Positions 34,864-43,890 of a stretch of 58,096 nt of DNA are shown here, one piece after another. Position 1 is the stretch's first letter. The number at the start of each line of letters is the position of its first letter. The stretch covers positions 1 through 58,096 of the forward strand of contig JBGAKX010000012.1 in assembly GCA_044224215.1 (NCBI GenBank), read 5' to 3'. Source of the DNA: DAOMFM01 sp035429825 (lineage in GTDB: Bacteria > Acidobacteriota > Blastocatellia > UBA7656 > JADIYM01). A program made the position numbers and the translations under genes. The notes under the pieces are model-generated. The model was not told where the DNA came from, ran no database searches, and saw only the letters and a program-made list of their open reading frames with translations.

Positions 34864-36654
34864 CTAGAACGTAACCGTGTTCGAGACGACGCCGCCGATG
34901 GACACGGTAATCGTGTTCTGGCCGGGCGCGCGGATGTTCAGCTTCGTAGGCGAGCCGCCGACAACCAGCTGGTTGCGCTTCGACTTGAACTTGACAGGTG
35001 CGCCCTCGGCGACGACTTCGCCGTTGATGGTTACCGTCGCACCAGCCTCCAGGTACTGTCCCCCGACAGTGAGCTTTGTCGTGTCCTCTCGATAGCTCGC
35101 GTGCTCGACGAACGGCGCGGGCGTGGTCGTGACGCGAAGCGTCAGGGCGACCCGCGCCTCGGCTTGCCGGCCGTCGCGGACAACCAGGCTGAAAGCATAC
35201 GTGCCCGCAGCCGTCGGCTTGCCAAAGAGATGTCCGTCCTGACCGAGGGCGACGCCGCTCGGCAATGTTCCCGACGCGAGCGACCACACGTACGGGGACG
35301 ACCCGCCAGTCTGGTCCAGATCGTACGAATAGAAGGACCCTGGCTGCGCATCGGGAATGGCCGCGTTGCTCACACCGAGCGGCTGCGACCCGGCGGTGCC
35401 GTTGTACAGGAAACGCGCCGCGGCGACATCGTCCTGTCTGAGCGTGGCGCCGCGTCCGTCGATGTGCGTGGCAAAGAACATCGTGGCGTCGCGCAGGATT
35501 GGGTCCGCCTCGCCGGGCGAGTCGGACGAGTGCGCGAGTCCGATCGTGTGCCCGATCTCGTGCGTGACAACCTCTGACAGAGTGATCGAATCGGCGAGGA
35601 GACAGTCGAAGTGGTCATTCACGACGACGTCACCTTCGGCGATTCGCACGAAGACATGGCCTCCGATCGTCACCTGCTGCGCAAGCGTGGCGGTCACGCC
35701 GCTCAAGGCAACCACACCCGTGCAGTTGACTGGGTCGTCCATCTCGTCGAGCGGGTCGCCAAACGAAATCGAATTCACACCGTCCTTGATCCGTCCACCC
35801 GACTTGGTCGCGCCGATGTACGTCATCTTCATGCTCGACCCGGTGACCGCCGACCACGCCTCGAGACCGAGCTTTGACTCGTCAATGCCGTGCGTGGGCG
35901 TCGGAGCCTCCTTGGTATTTACGCGCATCATGACGCTTCCGCCGGTGTCGGACTCGAACCATCGGAACCCCGGGGGAAGAAACGAAAAGCTCGGAGTCGC
36001 GCCGCCGGCAAATGTCAGCCGTGCGGGGTACTCCGGCGGAGCCTGCAGGACAGGCGTCGACGCATGCATGGCGTCAAACTCGGCGACGCGGTCCTGGTGC
36101 GCTGCGAGGATGCCGCGAACGGACTCGACAAAGCTCGCGAGCGGGGCCGTGTCCGTGATCGATCGCGACTGGCGCACTCCGTCGACCGGGACCGTCTCGC
36201 CGTAACAACGGCGCACCGTCTCGATACCCGTCGAGGGGTCTGGCTCGATGCGATACGCGCCAAGCGAAAAGTGCGCGATACGCAGCGCGCCGGCTGCGTC
36301 GGTATTCAGAAATAGCAGCACGCGCGTCCCGTCGGCGAATTCGGGCGAGCCAAACGTCTCGGTCACCTCGGTGGCGGTGCGTCCTCCAAACTGCTTCAGC
36401 ACGAGCGGCCCGGGAGTAACGGAGCCCTTGAGAACAGTCTCGACGTCGACGGTCACGTAGGTGATCACGGCACCCCGGCGGCTGTCCCATACCGGCTCTG
36501 AATGCAGCACGGTGCCCTCGACGATGGCGCGCACGCTGACGGCAAGGTCCTCGTCCGTCATCGGCACGATCGTCGTTGCCGATGCAGCCACGGACAGGCC
36601 GAGAAGCCATCCCAAAGCGAGAAGCGCCCACGTCGCGTGACTCCGACTGCTCAT
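34864..36654 (-). CDS. Secreted matrixin-like zinc metalloprotease with C-terminal Ig-like domains
   Basis: 596 residues from ATG 36654, with GGAG 5 bases upstream. Signal peptide about 1-26 (LLALGWLLGLSVAASA). An N-terminal beta-rich domain (about 27-190) of unknown type is followed by a metzincin domain (about 215-420) with HEIGHTIGLAH (His365, Glu366, His369, His375) and a likely Met-turn Met392. A putative Ig-like domain (about 430-520; VWSLASGTLPSGVALGQDG) and an IPT/TIG-like end (about 525-596) follow. The N-terminal module (EDLAVSVRAIVEGTVLHSEP) resembles a domain I know from other secreted proteins of this kind, without a known function. Likely an extracellular protease. Confidence 0.88.
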   Translation of the reverse strand: MSSRSHATWALLALGWLLGLSVAASATTIVPMTDEDLAVSVRAIVEGTVLHSEPVWDSRRGAVITYVTVDVETVLKGSVTPGPLVLKQFGGRTATEVTETFGSPEFADGTRVLLFLNTDAAGALRIAHFSLGAYRIEPDPSTGIETVRRCYGETVPVDGVRQSRSITDTAPLASFVESVRGILAAHQDRVAEFDAMHASTPVLQAPPEYPARLTFAGGATPSFSFLPPGFRWFESDTGGSVMMRVNTKEAPTPTHGIDESKLGLEAWSAVTGSSMKMTYIGATKSGGRIKDGVNSISFGDPLDEMDDPVNCTGVVALSGVTATLAQQVTIGGHVFVRIAEGDVVVNDHFDCLLADSITLSEVVTHEIGHTIGLAHSSDSPGEADPILRDATMFFATHIDGRGATLRQDDVAAARFLYNGTAGSQPLGVSNAAIPDAQPGSFYSYDLDQTGGSSPYVWSLASGTLPSGVALGQDGHLFGKPTAAGTYAFSLVVRDGRQAEARVALTLRVTTTPAPFVEHASYREDTTKLTVGGQYLEAGATVTINGEVVAEGAPVKFKSKRNQLVVGGSPTKLNIRAPGQNTITVSIGGVVSNTVTF

Positions 36655-36722
36655 TGATACTCCATAAGCGGCGCTGACTTGGGGGAGAGACAGACTAGCA
36701 GACGCCTCGATTTTTCGTCCAG

Positions 36723-36737
36723 ATGCACATTGTGCAT
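36723..36737. promoter_or_regulatory. 15-bp palindromic candidate operator in a divergent promoter region
   Basis: ATGCACA-T-TGTGCAT is a perfect 7-1-7 inverted repeat in the 202-base gap between the divergent metalloprotease and thiolase genes, 120 bases upstream of the thiolase ATG. A TTTACA at 36760-36765 may be part of the thiolase promoter, with no clear -10. Confidence 0.5.
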
Positions 36738-36856
36738 GTCGGCACCCGCCGGGCACTTCTTTACAGTGGAATCGGGCATTTGATAGCCTGTGGTCTTTTC
36801 GTGAGAGCCTCCATTGCTGTCCTTGGAGGCCGGTACCAAGTGGGAGGGAACAAGGG

Positions 36857-38041
36857 ATGAAGAAGGAGATTCTCTTTCTGGGCGGCGCCCGGACGCCGAT
36901 GGGTGAGTACGGCGGTGTACTCAAGGACTTTACGGCGAACGAGCTGGGCGCGATTGCCGCCGCCGAGGCGCTTCGCAGGTCCGGTGTGGCGGCAGACCGA
37001 ATCGACCACACGGTGTTCGGAAACGCACTGCAGACCTCCCGGGACGCCATTTACGGGGCACGCCATGTGGCGCTGCGCGCCGGAGTGCCGATCGACAAGC
37101 CAGCACTGACCGTGAACCGGCTGTGCGGCTCGGGAATTCAGTCGATCATCTGCGGCGCCCAGATGATCCAGCTGGACGAAGCCGCCACCTGTCTCGTAGG
37201 CGGCATGGAATCCATGAGCCAGGCGCCGCATGTCATCTGGGGAGCGAGGACCGGGTTCAAGCTCGGCCAGGGCAAGCTCGAGGACTGGCTGATGGTCTCG
37301 CTGCTCGACGGATACTGCGGGTTCTACATGGCACAGACGGCCGAGAACCTCGCGCGCAAGCACGAGATCTCGCGCGAGGCGCAGGACGCCTTCGCGCTCC
37401 GTAGCCAGCAACTTGCCGCTGCGGCGCACGAGGCGGGCCGGTTGAGGGACGAGATCGTCCCGGTCGAGATCACGTCGCGCAAGGGCACCGTCACGTTTGA
37501 TCATGACGACCACATGCGACCCGACACGACGCTCGAGGGCCTCGCCAAGCTGCCGACGTCGTTTGGGAAAGACGGGTTCGTCACGGCCGGGAACGCATCG
37601 GGCATCGTCGACGGTGCCGCGGCGCTTGTCATCGCTGGCGAGGACACGGCGACGGCTCTCGGGGCAAAGCCGATGGGCCGGCTGGTCAGCTATGCAACGG
37701 CCGGTGTCGAGCCGTCCGAGATGGGTATCGGTCCGGTCCCATCGACACGGATTGCGCTCGAAAAGGCTGGATTGACGCTTGGCGACATCGATCTGATTGA
37801 GGTCAACGAAGCCTTTGCAGCTCAATATCTTGCCGTTGAGCGGGAGCTCGACCTCAACCGTGACTGCGTAAACGTCAATGGGGGCGCGATCGCGCTGGGT
37901 CATCCGCTCGGCGCGAGCGGCGCGCGTCTCGTCTTGACGCTGCTCCACGAACTGCGCCGGCGGGGCAAGCGCTACGGCCTGGCCACGGCGTGCATCGGCG
38001 GAGGACAGGGTATCGCGATGATCGTCGAATCGATCGCGTGA
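36857..38041 (+). CDS. Acetyl-CoA acetyltransferase (thiolase)
   Basis: 394 residues, normal thiolase length. The nucleophile is Cys90 in VNRLCGSGIQS, with His349 in GHPLGASGAR and Cys379 in CIGGGQG. GGMESMSQAPH and the NEAFAAQ motif are also intact. It condenses or cleaves acetoacetyl-CoA or a longer 3-ketoacyl-CoA. A dehydrogenase and an enoyl-CoA hydratase follow within 2.3 kb, so together they cover thiolase, 3-hydroxyacyl-CoA and enoyl-CoA steps of beta-oxidation or its reverse. An SD (GGGAGGG) precedes the ATG. Confidence 0.95.
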   Translation: MKKEILFLGGARTPMGEYGGVLKDFTANELGAIAAAEALRRSGVAADRIDHTVFGNALQTSRDAIYGARHVALRAGVPIDKPALTVNRLCGSGIQSIICGAQMIQLDEAATCLVGGMESMSQAPHVIWGARTGFKLGQGKLEDWLMVSLLDGYCGFYMAQTAENLARKHEISREAQDAFALRSQQLAAAAHEAGRLRDEIVPVEITSRKGTVTFDHDDHMRPDTTLEGLAKLPTSFGKDGFVTAGNASGIVDGAAALVIAGEDTATALGAKPMGRLVSYATAGVEPSEMGIGPVPSTRIALEKAGLTLGDIDLIEVNEAFAAQYLAVERELDLNRDCVNVNGGAIALGHPLGASGARLVLTLLHELRRRGKRYGLATACIGGGQGIAMIVESIA

Positions 38042-38120
38042 TGGTTGCCGGGTCACGACGTCGTTCGCGATGTGTCGGGCTTCGACCCGACGCCGCGCTG
38101 AAACGAGTTCAGGGAGCTTG

Positions 38121-39374
38121 ATGCAGCAGGAATCCGAGGTCCGGCGGCCATTCAGAATGTGCCCCGCCTGTGGCAGGCTGACGCCGAGTAACAACCCGAG
38201 CTGCGTCGAGTGCGGCGAAGGCTCGGTCCGTGCGCTCGCCGAGCAGATCGAGCACGAGAACGAGCAGCGATTCGCCCGGCGCTTCTTTGGGCACGGCACG
38301 CCGGCGACGTGGGCGCTCATCGGGGCGAACGTCGCGGTGTTCGTATTGATGGCCATCGTCGCCAAGACGGTGAATCCGGGAACGCCGCAGTACCAGGACG
38401 CGCTCGTCGATTTTGGCGCAAAGGTCAACGAGCTGATCGGCAAGGGCGAGTACTGGCGGTTCGTGACGCCGATGTTCATCCACATCGGCGCGATGCACCT
38501 CCTCGTGAACATGTACTCGCTATACATGATCGGTCCGCCGGTCGAACGCCTCTACGGCACAGCTCGGTTCCTCGTGATGTACGTGCTGAGCGGTATCGGG
38601 GGCGTGGCATGCAGCTACCTGACGATTTCGAGCGATGCGCCAAGTGCGGGGGCCTCCGGAGCGCTGTTTGGACTGCTCGGAATCCTCCTTGTCTTCGGTC
38701 TTCGATGGAACCACGAGTTACCGGGGGTCTTTCGCCAGGCGTTCAGCCCGCGGCAGTTCGTTCCCGTGCTTGTCCTGAATCTGCTGATCACGTTCTTTCT
38801 TCCGTTCATCGACAAGGGCGCCCACATCGGCGGGCTTCTCGTCGGTGGCGCACTTGCTGCGGTTGTGCCGTACCGGCGGGGCGACGATCGCGCGCGCGAC
38901 ATTGCATGGTGGGTCGCTGCGGCGATCTGCATCGTCGTCGTGGTTGCGAGCTTCGGGATGGCGTTTCGCACGTTTGGCGTGCCGCGCGGCGCGAACGAGA
39001 CAGCGCGGCGCTTGACCGAGTTTGTGACGAATTACAACGCGATGGATGCGGCGCTCACCGAGGCGCGTGGCGCGATCGACAAAGCTGCGGACGGGCAGGC
39101 GATTCCGGTGGATGCCGCGGCACGCGCGGCGTCGGCCGCGCAACTCGGCCGGCAGTCTCAGGGGCTCGACACTGCGAGCAGCCGACTGATGACGGTAGAG
39201 GTCTCGTTGCTGGATCGTGCAGCGACGCTGCTTGCCGATCCGACCCGGCGTCCGACCCCGGAGCAGGCAAGGGCCTTTGACGCGGATGCGACACAGCTCG
39301 AAAAGGACTGGGACGGTTGGCTCGAAACGTCAGGCGAAGCGTTCGGCCTTACGAAACAGCAGGATACTCAATAA
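38121..39374 (+). CDS. Zinc-ribbon rhomboid-family intramembrane protease
   Basis: 417 residues from ATG 38121 (AGGGAG 4 bases upstream). Cys14, Cys17, Cys28 and Cys31 form an N-terminal zinc ribbon (CPACGRL, CVECGEG). The six-helix rhomboid core (about 62-300) has the HxxxxHxxxN-type stretch in FIHIGAMHLLVN, the nucleophile Ser179 in GASGALFG, and His235 in GAHIGGLL. A C-terminal soluble helical tail (about 310-417) follows. The core is complete and should be active. It is placed between thiolase and dehydrogenase genes without an obvious functional link. Confidence 0.93.
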   Translation: MQQESEVRRPFRMCPACGRLTPSNNPSCVECGEGSVRALAEQIEHENEQRFARRFFGHGTPATWALIGANVAVFVLMAIVAKTVNPGTPQYQDALVDFGAKVNELIGKGEYWRFVTPMFIHIGAMHLLVNMYSLYMIGPPVERLYGTARFLVMYVLSGIGGVACSYLTISSDAPSAGASGALFGLLGILLVFGLRWNHELPGVFRQAFSPRQFVPVLVLNLLITFFLPFIDKGAHIGGLLVGGALAAVVPYRRGDDRARDIAWWVAAAICIVVVVASFGMAFRTFGVPRGANETARRLTEFVTNYNAMDAALTEARGAIDKAADGQAIPVDAAARAASAAQLGRQSQGLDTASSRLMTVEVSLLDRAATLLADPTRRPTPEQARAFDADATQLEKDWDGWLETSGEAFGLTKQQDTQ

Positions 39375-39387
39375 CGCGGAGGTAGTG

Positions 39388-40278
39388 ATGGACATCAAGA
39401 AAGTGGGCGTGCTCGGCTGCGGCCTGATGGGTTCCGGCATTGCGCAGGTCGCAGCGTCGGCCGGTTGCGACGTGGTGGTCAAGGAGGTCTCGCAGGAGCT
39501 CCTCGACAAGGGATTCAAGGGTATCGACAGGTCGCTGGCCAAGTTCGTCGAGAAGGGAAAGCTCACGGCCGACGAGAAGGATGCGACGATGAGCCGGCTC
39601 AAGGGCACGATCGTCAACGAGGATCTCGCCGATTGCGACATCATCATCGAGGTCATCATCGAGAACCTCGACATCAAGCGCGAGACGTACGCGGCGCTCG
39701 ACAGGATCTGCAAGCCCGAGACGATCTTTGCGAGCAACACGTCGAGCCTTTCGATCACCGAGATGCTGACGTCGACATCGCCGGAGCGCCAGCGCCGGTT
39801 CATCGGCATGCACTTCTTCAATCCTGTTCCTTTGATGAAGCTCGTCGAGGTGATTCGAACGATTCTCACCGACCCCGAAGTGTACGAGACGGCCGTGGCG
39901 TTCGCCGACACGCTCGGCAAGGTCGCGGTGCGAACGAGCGACCGCACGGGTTTCATCGTGAACAGACTGCTCGTCCCGTACCTGCTTGACGCGATTCGCG
40001 CGCTGGAAGAGGGCGTCGGCTCGATCGTCGACATCGACAACGCAATGAAGCTCGGTTGTGGATACCCGATGGGTCCGCTGACGTTGCTGGATTTTGTCGG
40101 TCTCGACACGACGCATTATATTGCGAACATCATGTTCGACGAGTTCCGCGAAAAGCGCTTCGCGTCTCCCCCGTTGCTGAAGCGGATGGTGCTTGCCGGG
40201 CTCTACGGCAGGAAGAGCGGCCGCGGGTTCTATGACTACGCCGACCCGCAGAACCCCGTGCCGATGTCGCTGCTGTGA
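39388..40278 (+). CDS. 3-hydroxyacyl-CoA (3-hydroxybutyryl-CoA) dehydrogenase
   Basis: 296 residues. ATG 39388 has GGAGG 5 bases upstream; longer frames run into the rhomboid gene. The NAD-binding motif is VGVLGCGLMGSGIAQVAA. Active-site residues Ser119 (SNTSS) and His142 (MHFFNPVPLMKLVEV) are present. The C-terminal domain keeps GYPMGPLTLLDFVGLD. The single-domain, approximately 290-residue form is typical of butyryl-type dehydrogenases (Hbd/PaaH). Confidence 0.95.
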   Translation: MDIKKVGVLGCGLMGSGIAQVAASAGCDVVVKEVSQELLDKGFKGIDRSLAKFVEKGKLTADEKDATMSRLKGTIVNEDLADCDIIIEVIIENLDIKRETYAALDRICKPETIFASNTSSLSITEMLTSTSPERQRRFIGMHFFNPVPLMKLVEVIRTILTDPEVYETAVAFADTLGKVAVRTSDRTGFIVNRLLVPYLLDAIRALEEGVGSIVDIDNAMKLGCGYPMGPLTLLDFVGLDTTHYIANIMFDEFREKRFASPPLLKRMVLAGLYGRKSGRGFYDYADPQNPVPMSLL

Positions 40279-40327
40279 TCGCAGGTTTCTACGGTCCTTT
40301 CTGACAACCCCAACCGGGAGGAGACCA

Positions 40328-41101
40328 ATGGCTGTCGACTACAACGCCTCCGACTCCGTCGCAACGATCACGATCTCGCGCGAGGAGAAGCTGAACGCGC
40401 TCAACTCGGCTGCGATCGAAGAGCTTTCGGCAGCCTTTGAGACGGCACGCGCGGACCGCTCTGTTCGCGTTGTCATTCTGACCGGCGCTGGCAGCAAGGC
40501 ATTCGTCGCCGGGGCGGACATCGAGGAGATGTCCGCTCTCGGCGCCGACGAGGCTCGACGATTCGCGCTGCGGGGCCAGCATTTGACCGTGCAGGTCGAG
40601 TCGATGCCAAAGCCTGTCATTGCTGCAATTAACGGCTTTGCGCTCGGCGGAGGCTGCGAGCTGGCGCTCGCGTGCCACATTCGTCTTGCGTCCACGCGAG
40701 CGAGGTTTGGTCAGCCCGAGGTGAAGATAGGTCTGCTTCCCGGGTTTGGCGGGTCGCAGCGGCTGCCGCGACTCGTCGGCAAGGGGAGGGCGCTCGAGCT
40801 GCTCGTCTCGGGGGCAATGATCGACGCGGACGAAGCGCTCCGAATCGGGCTGGTCAATCACGTGGTCGAGCCTGAAGAGCTCTCATCGCACGCGCGCGGC
40901 ATCGCCATGATGATCGCGTCGAATTCGCCGCTCGCGATCGAGTATTGTCTTGCGGCGGTTGCGTCGGGTATGGAGATGCCGCTCGAGGAAGGGTTGAGGA
41001 TGGAGGCGGCGCTGTTCGGGCTGTGTTTTGCCAGCAGCGACATGCGCGAAGGAACGTCGGCATTCCTCGAGAAGCGCAAACCCGAGTTCACTGGCAGGTA
41101 G
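40328..41101 (+). CDS. Enoyl-CoA hydratase (crotonase family)
   Basis: 257 residues. Both catalytic glutamates are present: Glu111 in GGGCELALACHIRLAS and Glu131 in FGQPEVKIGLLPGFGG. The oxyanion-hole region KAFVAGADIEEM is intact, so it should hydrate crotonyl-CoA or similar enoyl-CoAs. GGGAGGAG precedes ATG 40328. With the thiolase and dehydrogenase upstream it completes a three-enzyme acetyl-CoA/crotonyl-CoA segment. No acyl-CoA dehydrogenase is present in the window. Confidence 0.95.
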   Translation: MAVDYNASDSVATITISREEKLNALNSAAIEELSAAFETARADRSVRVVILTGAGSKAFVAGADIEEMSALGADEARRFALRGQHLTVQVESMPKPVIAAINGFALGGGCELALACHIRLASTRARFGQPEVKIGLLPGFGGSQRLPRLVGKGRALELLVSGAMIDADEALRIGLVNHVVEPEELSSHARGIAMMIASNSPLAIEYCLAAVASGMEMPLEEGLRMEAALFGLCFASSDMREGTSAFLEKRKPEFTGR

Positions 41102-41235
41102 TCCGTCCTAACGTCGAGTCGTTCCGAACAAGACCGGAATTCGTTCGTATGATGCTGGCGAGGTCGCGGCACGGCCGGGTCGCGACGCGGAGCGCCTGAC
41201 TCGCAGTCCGATTCGAGCACAACCGGAGAACCCGA

Positions 41236-42516
41236 ATGAAGGTATTGGTGATCGGAGGCGGTGGTCGCGAGCACGCGATCTGCTGGGCGGTGGCGCGGAG
41301 CGGGCGCGTCTCCGATATCGTCTGTGTCCCCGGGAACGCGGGGATTGCCGCAATCGCCCATACCGAGCCCGGTAACGTTGAGGACGTACCCGCGATGATC
41401 GCGCTCGCCGAGCGCGTGCAGCCCGACCTGACCATCGTAGGGCCAGAGGCGCCGCTCGTCTTGGGGCTCGCAGACGAGCTAAGGTCGCGCGGATATCGCG
41501 TGGTCGGCCACTCGAGCGCGGCGGCACGGCTCGAGGGCTCGAAGATCTTTGCAAAGGAGTTCATGGCCCGGCACGACATTCCCACCGCGCGATTCGTCGC
41601 GTGCGACACACCGGACGCCGCGCGTGCGGCGATTCGCGACGCCGGGTTCGGATTGCCCGTCGTGATCAAGGCGGACGGGCTCGCGGCGGGCAAGGGTGTC
41701 CGCATCGCACAGTCCGTCAACGAGGCCGACGAGGCCATTCAGGCATTCATGGTCGATCGCGAGCTCGGAGCGGCGGGGGAACGCGTCCTGATCGAGGAGG
41801 CGATGTCGGGGCGCGAGGCGTCGCTCCTGTACTTCACCGACGGCGCGCGACTCGTGCCGATGCCGGCGGCCCAGGACTACAAGCGGATTGGCGACGGCGA
41901 CCAGGGACCGAATACCGGCGGCATGGGGACGTTCTCGGTCGACGGTCTCGTTGACGCCGAGCTTGCACGGCATGTGCTCGACTCGGTCGCCGTGCCGACG
42001 CTCGTGGGCATGCGGGCCGAGGGCTGCCCGCTCAGCGGGATACTCTATGTGGGTCTCATGCTGACGGCCGATGGCCCGCGCGTGCTCGAGTACAACATGC
42101 GGTTCGGGGATCCAGAGACACAGTCGGTCCTGAAGCGGCTCGACTCGGACATCGTCGAGCTTTTTTCCGGAATTGCCGACGGTTCGCTGGCCGACGTCGA
42201 GCCGGTCTGGTCGTCCGATGCCGCGATGTGCCTCGTGCTCGCGTCGCAGGGATATCCAGGAGCGTATGCCAAGGGCAAGCCAATAACCGGCATTGGCGAT
42301 GCCGAGGCTATCGAGGGCGTCACGGTCTTTCACGCCGGCACCGCGCGCGATGCGGACGGCACAACGGTCACTGCGGGAGGCCGTGTGCTCGGGGTGACGG
42401 CTCGCGCGGCCACGCTCGAAAAGGCGCGCGTGAGCGCGTACGAGGCGGCGCGCAGGATCCATTTTGACGGAATGACGTTTCGGACCGACATCGGCGCCGA
42501 AGCAGGAGGGAAGTGA
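41236..42516 (+). CDS. purD: Phosphoribosylamine-glycine ligase
   Basis: 426 residues, the standard PurD length. It joins glycine to phosphoribosylamine in purine synthesis. MKVLVIGGGGREHAICWAVA is the N-terminal signature, followed by the ATP-grasp region (VVIKADGLAAGKGVRIAQS) and DYKRIGDGDQGPNTGGMGTF and YNMRFGDPETQ. All major motifs are present. GGAG lies 8 bases before the ATG. The downstream YbjQ gene starts 2 bases after its stop. Confidence 0.97.
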   Translation: MKVLVIGGGGREHAICWAVARSGRVSDIVCVPGNAGIAAIAHTEPGNVEDVPAMIALAERVQPDLTIVGPEAPLVLGLADELRSRGYRVVGHSSAAARLEGSKIFAKEFMARHDIPTARFVACDTPDAARAAIRDAGFGLPVVIKADGLAAGKGVRIAQSVNEADEAIQAFMVDRELGAAGERVLIEEAMSGREASLLYFTDGARLVPMPAAQDYKRIGDGDQGPNTGGMGTFSVDGLVDAELARHVLDSVAVPTLVGMRAEGCPLSGILYVGLMLTADGPRVLEYNMRFGDPETQSVLKRLDSDIVELFSGIADGSLADVEPVWSSDAAMCLVLASQGYPGAYAKGKPITGIGDAEAIEGVTVFHAGTARDADGTTVTAGGRVLGVTARAATLEKARVSAYEAARRIHFDGMTFRTDIGAEAGGK

Positions 42517-42518
42517 TC

Positions 42519-42941
42519 GTGGGAAAGGATCTGGACAGGCTGGAACGGGCTCAGGGGGCGATCCGCTCGGACGCTCCGTACGACGTGTCTCGTCCGTATA
42601 CGCTTTCGCATCACATGGTTACGACCGCGTTCGAGATCAACGGGTTTCGGGTGACGCAGAACCTCGGCGTCGTTCGAGGCATCACGGTGCGATCGCGGTC
42701 CATCTTTGGCACCATCGGCGCGGGGCTGCAGACGCTCGTCGGCGGGAACATCACGGTCTACACGAACCTGTGCGAGCAGACGCGCGCCGAGGCATTCGAC
42801 ATCATGGTGCTCCACGCCTCGCAGCTCGGCGCGAACGCGATCATCGGCTGCAGGTATGACGCGACCGAGATCATGCAGGGTGTAACCGAGGTCCTCGCGT
42901 ACGGAACGGCGGTCATCGTCGAGCCGACGGAAGGCCGCTGA
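42519..42941 (+). CDS. YbjQ/UPF0145-family protein
   Basis: 140 residues from GTG 42519, preferred over GTG 42513 because AGGAGGG is 8 bases upstream. The family core is MVTTAFEINGFRVTQNLGVV, the R-G-I-T-V stretch, then ASQLGANAIIGCRYDATEI. Characterised members form pentamers and have been called heavy-metal-binding, with uncertain function. It precedes pspA by 157 bases; that gap (42942-43098) holds a GGGCA-ACA-TGCCC hairpin and no recognisable sigma-54 site. Confidence 0.85.
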   Translation: MGKDLDRLERAQGAIRSDAPYDVSRPYTLSHHMVTTAFEINGFRVTQNLGVVRGITVRSRSIFGTIGAGLQTLVGGNITVYTNLCEQTRAEAFDIMVLHASQLGANAIIGCRYDATEIMQGVTEVLAYGTAVIVEPTEGR

Positions 42942-43098
42942 CCGGACGTCCGCATCGGCGCGAAATCCTGCAACTGCGCGGATTGGGAATTGCTATGGTC
43001 GGGGCAACGGCTGTGTTAGCATTGCAAATCTGGGCAACATGCCCGGATGCTGCATCGTATAGGGACTGCCCGGTCCAATTGGAGGAGGCGAGATCCGT

Positions 43099-43854
43099 AT
43101 GTGGAATCGAGTAAAGCGACTGTTTCGCGCGATCTTCGGCGGCCTGATCGACAAGGCTGAAGATCCGGAACTCGTGCTGCAGCAGGTCATCCGGGACATG
43201 CGTGACAAGGTCCCGCAGATGAACGAGAACGTCGCCCAGGTGATGGCGACGCAGAAGCTGCTCGACAAGGAAGTTGCGTACCTCGAACGCGAGATCACCG
43301 ATCTCGATTCCAAGATCAAGGCGGCCATCAAGCAGGGCCGCGACGACATCGCCAAGACGTATATCTCGTCGCTTCAGGAGAAGCAGACATCCCTCGAGCG
43401 ATCGCGCGAGCAGCTCGAGCAGGCCAAGGTCGCGTCGGCGCAGGCCATCAAGTTCCGTGACAACTATCTGCTGCAGATGAAGAAGCGGTCCAACGAGGCC
43501 ATGCAGCTGATCAACCAGGCCAAGCAGGCCAAGATGCAGGAGCAGCTCGCCGCGACGATGGCGACGTTCCAGATCGGTGACGAGGCGTCCAGCTTTGACG
43601 AGATGCGGGACAAGATCAACCGCCGCTCGGCAGCTGCCGAGGCGCGGATGGACCTCGCAACGACGGGCATCGATTCGAAGATCCAGGACATCGAGCGCGA
43701 AGCCTTCAACATTCAGGTCGACGACACGCTCGCCGCGTACAAGCGGCAGATGGGCGTCGCGACCGAGGATTCCGGGCTTGGTGGCGGGCTCGGCGCCGAC
43801 TCGTCGGCGGAGAAGTCACTTGGCCCCGGCGAACGGGCACGCGTCACGGAGTAA
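43099..43854 (+). CDS. pspA: PspA/IM30-family membrane-remodelling protein
   Basis: 251 residues. The N-terminal amphipathic helix and start MWNRVKRLFRAIFGGLIDKA lead into EDPELVLQQVIRDMRDKVPQ, the PspA/Vipp1 hallmark. A long coiled coil (about 30-190) and a final helix near 195-220 follow, with a Gly-rich C-terminus. PspA and Vipp1 belong to the ESCRT-III superfamily and polymerise on stressed inner membranes to seal them. GGAGGAGG precedes ATG 43099 at 10 bases. The next two genes, a membrane coiled-coil protein and an AAA ATPase, are likely partners. PspF and PspBC are absent. Confidence 0.93.
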   Translation: MWNRVKRLFRAIFGGLIDKAEDPELVLQQVIRDMRDKVPQMNENVAQVMATQKLLDKEVAYLEREITDLDSKIKAAIKQGRDDIAKTYISSLQEKQTSLERSREQLEQAKVASAQAIKFRDNYLLQMKKRSNEAMQLINQAKQAKMQEQLAATMATFQIGDEASSFDEMRDKINRRSAAAEARMDLATTGIDSKIQDIEREAFNIQVDDTLAAYKRQMGVATEDSGLGGGLGADSSAEKSLGPGERARVTE

Positions 43855-43890
43855 TCTGGCTGTACGCATCGCTTCTTGCCGCGGCGCATC

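Noticed and set aside
42942..43098. Sigma-54 promoter upstream of pspA
   Set aside because: GG and GC elements at the right spacing were not found, and no pspF-like activator gene is nearby.
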